Source: Dallia pectoralis (taxonomy: Eukaryota > Chordata > Actinopteri > Esociformes > Umbridae). From it: 64,000 bases of DNA. Under the pieces are notes generated by a model. That model had not been told where the DNA came from, ran no database searches, and saw only the letters and a list, made by a program, of their open reading frames with translations. The DNA lies in contig CM055728.1 in the NCBI GenBank assembly GCA_029465975.1, positions 4,423,908 to 4,487,907 of the forward strand, written 5' to 3'. This document shows positions 56,916-64,000 of the stretch, piece by piece. Within the stretch, counting starts at the first letter, position 1. Every line of letters begins with the position of its first letter. Both the position numbers and the translations under genes were made by a program.

Positions 56916-57548
56916 CATCCATTATTCCCCTTCAACCCGCTGCTGTCAGGTGTCACTGATCCTCTTCCTGTGGTGTGCGTGGGGAGGGGTCATGTGTGCG
57001 GGGGGCTTTGTTGTGAAAGACGGGGGTCTATTTTTAGGGTTGCAGCAGGGTCACCCTCTGTGAATCACACGTGGGCAGATGGTTGGTGTGTTGGTGTAAG
57101 GAAGGGCTGTAGTTGGTCTGGATGCTGGGTAGAGCATTTTGGTTTTCTCATTTAACACATGGGCTATCTCTGTGCCGTGGTAACAGTTGCCATCAGCTCA
57201 GGTATCCTCCAGTGTGTGAGGGGGGGAGGATGAGAAGAGACGAAGGAGGCGGGGCGGGAGAGCAGCCTGTAGCAGGGATGGTCAGGCTCTCAAGATCTAG
57301 CCAATCAGCTAGCTAACTGTGAAGACAAAGGGGAATGTACAGTAGAGTCAAAAACAGGCTGAATAGAAGACGGTTGAGAATGGGAGGATCGGGAGAGTTG
57401 AAGGGCAGGTAAAACATTATCTGGGTCTCATCTCAATGCATTCCTCTTGGATATTGAGATCATTTATAACGTGTCATTCAATACACCAGGCCTACGTGTG
57501 TATTGTGCTGTGTGCTGTATGCTCTGTCGGGTTTCAGTCTGAGTGTTT

Positions 57549-57614
57549 GTAAAAGCGCTTTGTGACAACTGTTGTTGTGAAAAAAGGGATGTATAAAATA
57601 AATCTGATTGATTG
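57549..57614 (+). mobile_element. L2-like LINE 3' tail fragment
   Basis: AAAAGCGCTTTGTGACAACT followed by GTTGTTGTGAAAAAAGGGAT and AAATCTGATTGATTG matches, on the opposite strand, the 3' terminus of the L2-like element at 6124-6190. A minimal, strongly 5'-truncated copy of the same family. Confidence 0.8.
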
Positions 57615-60391
57615 TACTGTACATGAATAAGATTGTGTCTGTTAACACCTCTGCCTCGGCAATCTGTATGGAAATCATAACGTTGGATGTACAAATGTCA
57701 GGACGTCAAGCAGACGGGGCCAGACGTTGCTGCTGTATTTTCCGTTGATATTTGGAGAACGTAGTTGTCTAACAACAATAGGGATTTAAAGGCTCTGCAT
57801 TTCCTGCTCCTCCTTCTGCCACCTCCTTTCCTCCCTCCTCCCCCTTAGACAAATCAGAAAGGGAATACGGGAGTGCAAAGGAGTTGTCATGAAAACCGTT
57901 ATGTCATTATGGTCTGTGGTGGTTGATGGGGATAATAGATAACACTTCAACTGCCCGAATGGAAACGTTGGTAGTTTAAGAAATATTGTGTTTTCCCCCG
58001 AACGTCTTTCTTCCCTCTTCTTTTTCCATGTTTTCTGATTCTTCCTCCTTTATTATGCAGATTGGCTTTATCGACTCTACTGCCTTCACCTAGCCTCAGT
58101 CTCTACTCTATTTGCTCCATCAAATAATAAAGATCCTTTTAGAAACAAACTTCAACCAGCTGACGCTCAGGGTCAGACTAACCTTGCGCTGCTTTTTTGC
58201 TCAGCCGTCCTCTTCTGCCTGAAGTTAAGCAGCAGAGCTTCATAAGAAGAGACCAATATCTCCACCCCCGAGAACAATGAATAGTGCTGTGGATTAGACT
58301 AAAAGCAAACGGAGTAGGGGCGTGTATTATCTACTTGGGTTGCTGTTGTTTTCCCCGCTCATAACACCTGCACTGCAGCTCTGCAGGTATCAGTCTGTGG
58401 AGTAACATGCAAATAGGCTGTTCTACACTTCGGATTACAGATTCATGCAGATATAATTGAATGTAGGCACCTCAGTGGATATTGCTAATGCAACGTATAA
58501 TGTTAAGACAAGAATAGCCTTGACTGCTTTTTTAATAACCTGTACAGGTACAAATATATATTTAATTTGACCAAACATTATTACCTAGTTGCTTTCATGT
58601 TTCCACAATATGAAGCCATATTAGAAAACTGAAGTAGTTCCCCTATGTGATTGTACTCGAAGCTGCAGGGGCAATCTATTGTTTTAGCACCTGACATGTT
58701 GATGGGAGTGTGGGAATGTTCTTGCACTGGTTATGAAATGTCAGAGTTCCCTGTATTATTCCTTCTAAAAGATCCCACACTATAGCCTAACCCCTTTAAC
58801 CCAAATTGCTTTTAGTTTTCCTTTAACTTTTTTTTTTCCATGTTTTATTTTGTATGTGTACATGTATTTATTGCAATGTTTCCCATAAACACTTCAGAGA
58901 CTCCTCATCCTTCAGTGTGTCTGTGTGTCAATCCTGCCTTCCCACACAAAACCACCCCAGGTCCACCACATCCAGCACCTCAGATTGTTGTCCTGTTTCT
59001 TTCCTTACATGTGGAGACCATCCCGTGATGAGTTCCTCCGTCCCAGGCTTAGACTTGGACGCTGTGGAGGACAGGATGTTGGCATGGTTCATCATAATTC
59101 CTCATCGGTGACTAAGAAATTACGACTTCCTGTGCAGTAGCCAAAACAGTATTTCCAAACGGTTCGGATGAGGTCGGATTATAAGCCAAGCGTTCAGGCC
59201 CTCACATTTCTACCTTCCTCTCCCAGAGGGGAAACCTCTATCCTGGGATCATCTTACCCGTTTACATACCCCCTCCAGTCCTCAGGTTATCATTGATGCT
59301 GAAATACTTGAATTACAGCCTGTTGACAAACAGCCACTGGAACATGCTATCAAATGTCAGGCGCCTTTGAATGCTCTGCGTCTTTAAGCGCTAACAGGTC
59401 GTATCTGGCCTCGCTGTACATGTTGCAGGTGTCTGTGGCGGTTACTTTTACATACAGGAACATTATCCCCCTAATGTTGTTTTCGAGTCGCCTCTCTGGG
59501 GTTTTACTGAGGTCTAGTCAGCGCTGCACAAGTATGGCTGACCCGTGTTCTGGATGATACAGGGCGGTTGCCCAGAGACCGCCAGACCATTACATCAACT
59601 TGGCAGAGCCGGTGGAACAGTGTCTTGTTCTATTTGGGGGGGGCGTGACCTCATTGACCAGAGAGGCTGCGGCCTGAATGGAACCCTAACCTCTGCCTAG
59701 AACACTCCTTTAAAATAAATCCCCTTAGCGTGCTCCTGTATGGTGGGAGATGAGTCATAGAGCCTGCTATTGAGGGCTTGTCAAAACTAAAGTGGGAAAC
59801 AAAACCATGTGTTGCAATGTTGGCTGACATCCAGTATGGCTCTGGCGAAACTAGTAACAAAGGATGTAAACGTGAAGCACAGTAAAATACAGTTGTGCTC
59901 ATGAATGTACAAACCACTGACAGAATGTGTGACATAAGGGTACACCTGTCCACACCTGTGTCTTAGCTCTTGAGAGACCCCTAGACATTTTATCCAGATC
60001 TGCACTGGCTATGCTGGATACTGAGCTATGTGGAAAGCAAAATAACTGGGGAGGGAGAAAAGGTTGTTAATCTTAATGAATCAAGAAAAGGACGTAAAAT
60101 GTTATCTAAAGAGTTCATACAGTATTGTTCAAACTCTGATAAACAGGTGGGAAATGATGGGTTCTGTTGATACCAGGCTACGATCAGGTTCACCAAGAAA
60201 GATTTCAGACACACCTGCCAGGATTGGTCAGATGGAAAGAAAAACTCACAGGCAACTTCAACTGAAATACAGGCTTTTCTGCAAAAGGAAATAGTGTGGC
60301 TGTGTCAAGCTGTACAATGAGAAGGTACTTGAACAAAAATGGACTGCACAGTCGGGTTGCCAGAAAAAAGTTGTTACTGCGCCAACGCACA

Positions 60392-60672
60392 TAACAGCCT
60401 GCTTACAATATGCTTAACAGCATCTAGACATGCCTCAAAACAGCCTGCTTACAATATGGTAAACTGCACCTAGAAATGCCTCAAAACAGTCTGCATACAA
60501 TATGCTAAACAGCATCTAGAAATGCCTCAAAACAGTCTGCGTACAATATTGTAAACTGCACCTAGAAATGTCTCAAAACAGCCTGCGTACAATATGCCAA
60601 ACAGCACCTAGACAAGCCTCAAAACAGCCGGCTTACAATATGGTAAACTGCACCTAGAAATGCCTCAAAACA
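60392..60672. repeat. ~46-bp tandem repeat inside Tc1-like gene
   Basis: Six copies of ACAGCCTGCTTACAATATGC, TAAACAGCACCTAGAAATGC, CTCAAA with small changes (GGTAAACTG and GCTAAACAG forms alternate). Transposase homology resumes after it, so the repeat expanded within the relic. Confidence 0.92.
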
Positions 60673-60888
60673 GCTGGAACAAAGTCATTTGGAGTGATGA
60701 GAACAAAAAGTTTATGGTCACGATCATAAATGCTATGGTTGTAGAGGAGTCAACGAGGCCTATGATGAAAAGTACCCCCATCCCTATGTGAAACATGGGG
60801 GTGGATCTGTGATGTTCTGGGGGCGTGTGAGCTTCTGTGGCACGATGAATACAGCATGTCATCAGAACAAATTGGTGGACAACTTGCA

Positions 60889-60975
60889 TTGGGATGGCAA
60901 GGTGGCCTAGTGGTTAGGGACTAGGACACCTCTTGGGTAAAATGCAGAACATTTCAGTTGAAGGCGTTCAATTGT
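60889..60975 (+). mobile_element. tRNA-derived SINE fragment
   Basis: GGCAAGGTGGCCTAGTGGTT resembles the A-box region of a tRNA-derived SINE, and TTCAGTTGAAGGCGTTCAAT with TGTACAACTAA resembles the body and end of salmonid-type SINEs. The segment between is shortened. It lies exactly between the two halves of Tc1 homology, so it inserted into that element. Confidence 0.65.
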
Positions 60976-61533
60976 ACAACTAACAAGATTGGTATATTCT
61001 ATTCCATTCATCAGCCCGGCAACTGCACATGGACTTTCCAGCATGATACTGATCCAAATCACAAGGCCAAGGGGAACCTTCACTGGCTACAGCAGAAATA
61101 TGTGAAGGTTCTGGAGTGGCCATCACAGTCTCCTGAACTTAATATCATTAAGGCACTTGGGGGAGATCTGAAACGTGCAGTTCATGCAAGACAATCAAAG
61201 AAAGCACTGTATGGTTTCCTTAAAAAACATGTTCTGTATAAATCTAAAAGGGATATATACGCTTTGTTTTGTTTTCTTGCCACAATATGAAAACATGTTC
61301 TAATGCTGTTACGGCCCCAGTCCTAATGGTCCACAATCTCTCGGGAACCAGCCCATTGATTCCATGGTGAAGGTTAGCAACATTAAAAGGTTCCCAGTCA
61401 CCAGTTAAACGGCTCAACGTTCGCAAACAAAAATGGGTTGTCAGGATTGGATGCGTTTTTTTATGCTGTGCTAGCACTGATTTAAATCTAATAGTGACTC
61501 CAGATGGCTTTTTAGATTACGGTAGTTGAATGG

Positions 61534-61536
<3 letters not shown>

Positions 61537-61599
<63 letters not shown>

Positions 61600-61616
61600 G
61601 CGTGTGTGTGCACGCG
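61537..61616. repeat. GT microsatellite, ~40 dinucleotides
   Basis: Nearly pure TG run, ending with GTGCGTGTGCGTGTG and CACGCGCATG interruptions. Alternating purine-pyrimidine sequence has Z-DNA potential. Confidence 0.95.
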
Positions 61617-62089
61617 CATGTGTCTGCAACGTGTTAAAGATCATATAACTGTCTTGTCATAGCGGGTTCTTGTTTGTTTTTATTTCGATTTAATAAAACA
61701 CGACAAAGAATGGATATCCTCTTTTTTTTCAAACAGCCAGTGCTGTGCCTGTGCAGAGGAAGTAGTCAGTTCCCATGGAAACGCCATGGCAAGATAAGCT
61801 TGTTCAGCAACACATCTGTCTGTGTGTGTGTGTGTTATCTCTCTGGACTGGTTGAAATAATGATTTATTAGGATCTAAGTTGGTGTACTGAAGCCCATGT
61901 GACCCAGGGGAGGGGCTGTCTGTCATTAGCAACGCTGCTCATGTTCTATCTTGCTTATCTCATCTCTGTTTACGCACGTTATTTTCTCCCTCATTTTTAT
62001 TTCTCCATCTCCTCCTCTCCCCATCTCTCATGTACTCTCTGTTTACGTACTATACCGTCATATGTATCTCCAGCCCTCTATCAATGACA

Positions 62090-62812
62090 CTGCGGGGTGA
62101 GGTAGGGTGTGGGGGAGGGGTGTGGGAGAAGACAGGGGAGGGGTGTGGGAGAAGACGGGGGAGGGGTGAGGTAGAAGACGGGGGAGGGGTGTGGGAGAAG
62201 ACGGGTGAGGTAGAAGACAGGGGAGGGGTGTGGGAGAAGACATGGGAGGGGTGTGGGAGAAGACAGGGGAGGGGTGTGGGAGAAGACAGGGGAGGGGTGT
62301 GGGAGAAGACAGGGGTGGGGTGTGGGAGAAGACAGGGGAGGGGTGTGGGAGAAGACAGGGGAGGGGCGTGGGAGAAGACAGGGGAGGGGTGAGGTAGAAG
62401 ACAGGGGAGGGGTGAGGTAGAAGACAGGGGAGGGGTGTGGGAGAAGACAGGGGGAGGGGTGAGCTAGACAAGACAGGGGAGGGGTGAGCTAGAAGACAGG
62501 GGAGGGGTGAGCTAGAAGACAGGGGAGGGGTGTGGGAGAAGACAGGGGAGGGGTGTGGGAGAAGACAGGGGAGGGGTGTGGGAGAAGACAGGGGAGGGGT
62601 GAGCTAGAAGACAGGGGAGGGGTGTGGGAGAAGACAGGGGAGGGGTGTGGGAGAAGACAGGGGAGGGGTGTGGGAGAAGACAGGGGAGGGGTGTGGGTGA
62701 AGACAGGGGAGGGGTGTGGGAGAAGACAGGGGAGGGGTGTGGGAGAAGACAGGGGAGGGGTGGGGAAGACGGGGTGTGGGAGAAGACGGGGGTGTGGGAG
62801 GGAGGGAGGTAG
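62090..62812. repeat. 23-bp G-rich minisatellite
   Basis: About 31 copies of AGGGGTGTGGGAGAAGACAG then GGG, with GAGGTAGAAGAC and GAGCTAGAAGAC variants in clusters. Four or more G-runs fall within any two units on the mtcl2 coding strand. It lies about 390 bp before exon 4. ORFs here are shadows. Confidence 0.96.
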
Positions 62813-63204
62813 GTAGGTAGGTAGTGTGGTGTTACAGTGGTGCTTCACTTTCATTATTGTAATGTTGTATAGCACCTTAGCTAACATTCTGCTCCTTCCT
62901 CGTTGGTGGTCTCCAGGGTGTTGGTATTCAACTGGAGGTCTACAGGGATACTAAAGGGAGTCCTTAGAGAGAAAAAACGTATATTTATAAGAAAATAACA
63001 TGTTGAGTGGTTGTTTATGTTTTACTGATGTAAAAACTGTTGGGCAACTTCACAATTGCCAAGAAAAACTCTGCTTTTCACTATGTGGTTGAAGGACCAA
63101 AAGCCTATGGCTGATTCTGGCTATGGTGTCATTAGTTTAACTGAATGTTTGGACTGATAGATTAATCCTGACTAATGCCAATGTGTGTTTCTCGCTATTT
63201 CTAG

Positions 63205-63264
63205 AACTCGCTGAAGAAGAAAGCAGCCCGGCCAAACAAGCCAGAGAAGAAGTCGTCTGCCCAG
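63205..63264 (+). CDS. mtcl2: mtcl2 exon 4
   Basis: 60 bp, 20 codons, phase 0 (TTTCTAG|AACTCG and GCCCAG|gtaacc), residues 425-444: NSLKKKAARPNKPEKKSSAQ. It is Lys-rich and corresponds to the short basic segment between coiled-coil blocks in MTCL2, where mammals have a similar SLKK...KK...Q stretch. A second GTAACC donor lies 9 nt further on (after 63273) and would add Val-Thr-Gln in frame. The next exon lies beyond the window. Confidence 0.9.
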
Positions 63265-64000
63265 GTAACCCAGGTAACCAAGGCTTTAGCTATGATTGTT
63301 TCTACATGAACTCAATGATAACCTCGAAGAGACTTCTCAATGAATCGGCCCGATGCACACAGTACCAAAGGTCAAAGGTTTGCACGTACTTACTCATTTA
63401 GTTGAATGTCTAAATTCCCACCTGTCTCCCTTTATTCTTGAGGTTAATGCCTAATATAATGATATAGGAGTGCCACATATCACAAACGATACGCTCTAGA
63501 CTCTCTTTTATTTTGCAGTTAATGTTCAGGAAAATAATTCATTACCCAGAACACCACTCAAGCCACTATGTAATTGGCCTGGGTCTTTTTGGGTTAAATG
63601 GTAAAATCATATAGGAAATGGAATTTGATTAATCCTCTCTGCAAAAAAGAGTTTAATATTAAAAACGTGTTCTCTTAGTTACGAATACTCCATAGTTGCA
63701 GCGGCATTTAGATAGTGTGCAATCATCCATTGTTGCATCCAGCTATTCCATTTGGCCTTCAATTTATCCACAGATTTGCGTTGTTACACCTCTTTGATGG
63801 GGGGTTACCATGAGAATGTCAGATGAGAAAGTTCAAGCAATTTTTAGATTGACGTCATTTTACAGACGCCCTTTGTCGTGGAAACTTGCGAAAGCAATTA
63901 AGGATAAGTGCCGTGTTCAAAAGGCAGGACGCTAATAGCTATCTGCCACTAACATATTATTATCAAGAATTGTTTGCTTTTTTACTCTTTTTTGGAGAAA
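63265..64000 (+). other. mtcl2: mtcl2 intron 4, start
   Basis: Begins with the donor GTAACC and runs to the window edge. No acceptor followed by SOGA/MTCL coding sequence was seen. AT-rich, no repeat family recognised. Confidence 0.8.

Larger units (their letters stand above)
60064..61290 (+). pseudogene. Tc1-like transposase, decayed and interrupted
   Basis: N-terminal helix-turn-helix part at 60064-60294: SYSIVQTLINRWEMMGSVDT and RLRSGSPRKISDTPARI. C-terminal part at 60958-61290: FQHDTDPNHKAKGNLHWLQQ and VKVLEWPSQSPELNIIKALG. The family motif NPIENLW is changed to NIIKALG, so the catalytic Glu is lost. The middle has an expanded 46-bp repeat (60392-60672), a frame-shifted DDE part near 60675-60890 and a SINE fragment (about 60889-60975). 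Confidence 0.83.
41881..63204 (+). other. mtcl2: mtcl2 intron 3 (21.3 kb)
   Basis: Donor GTAAAC at 41881; acceptor TTTCTCGCTATTTCTAG ends at 63204. Besides the repeats listed separately, no gene, rRNA or tRNA was recognised. Stretches without assigned features are 41881-43226, 43711-44836, 45158-45537, 46175-46377, 46898-48615, 48836-51317, 51736-52828, 52858-53519, 53867-56159, 56916-57548, 57615-60063 and 61291-61536. They are AT-rich with short CT or GT runs (for example TCTCTCTGTC-type sequence at 50800-50940). Short ORFs there lack domains. Confidence 0.8.

Noticed and set aside
56036..57155. Proline-rich ORFs of 162 and 337 codons
   Set aside because: They follow the ~40-bp C-rich repeat and switch frame with its deletions.
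62030..62887. Glycine- or proline-rich ORFs over the 23-bp array
   Set aside because: Simple products of the repeat period.

Overview
The window is vertebrate nuclear DNA, almost certainly from a teleost fish. It has one spliced host gene with GT-AG introns and a dense load of fish-type repeats: L2-like and Rex1/CR1-like LINEs, an L1-like relic, a DIRS tyrosine-recombinase retrotransposon, hAT, Tc1/mariner and foldback DNA elements, and a tRNA-derived SINE fragment. The SINE body and the Tc1-like ends resemble salmonid/esocid repeats, so Protacanthopterygii is a plausible guess that the sequence does not prove. Nothing bacterial, viral or CRISPR-related was seen.

Region 1 (1-31.6 kb) is a repeat-rich 5' flank with no host gene that I can support. 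A 57/62-bp minisatellite fills 1-4545 and ends at a 500-N gap. A second, ~125-bp minisatellite follows and is split by a 5.6-kb L2-like LINE with a 5-bp target duplication (6124-11768). Next come smaller tandem arrays (12.5-13.3 kb), a 5'-truncated Rex1/CR1-like LINE (14.5-17.0 kb), a foldback element carrying a hAT insertion with a perfect 8-bp target duplication (18.1-19.5 kb), and a DIRS retrotransposon with all its hallmark repeats (19.57-24.75 kb). A THAP-domain relic, two hAT-like elements and an L1-like ORF2 relic fill 26.6-30.9 kb.

Region 2 (31.68 kb to the right edge) is the 5' part of the plus-strand gene for MTCL2 (SOGA1), a coiled-coil microtubule/Golgi protein. Four coding exons are visible, all joined in phase 0: 31680-32567, 34332-34556, 41722-41880 and 63205-63264. 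They encode about 444 residues; the rest of the gene lies to the right. The introns are about 1.8, 7.2 and 21.3 kb. They hold a 78-bp tandem array ending about 60 bp before exon 3, four GC- or purine-rich minisatellites, LINE and Tc1 relics and microsatellites. Exon 4 has two in-frame donor sites 9 nt apart.

The most useful observations are the nested insertions with readable target duplications, the DIRS architecture, the tandem donor and alternative starts of mtcl2, a 52-bp inverted duplicate carrying a CRE-like palindrome, and higher-order structure in several arrays. I found no convincing new gene system. The novelty lies in repeat architecture and in its placement inside mtcl2.
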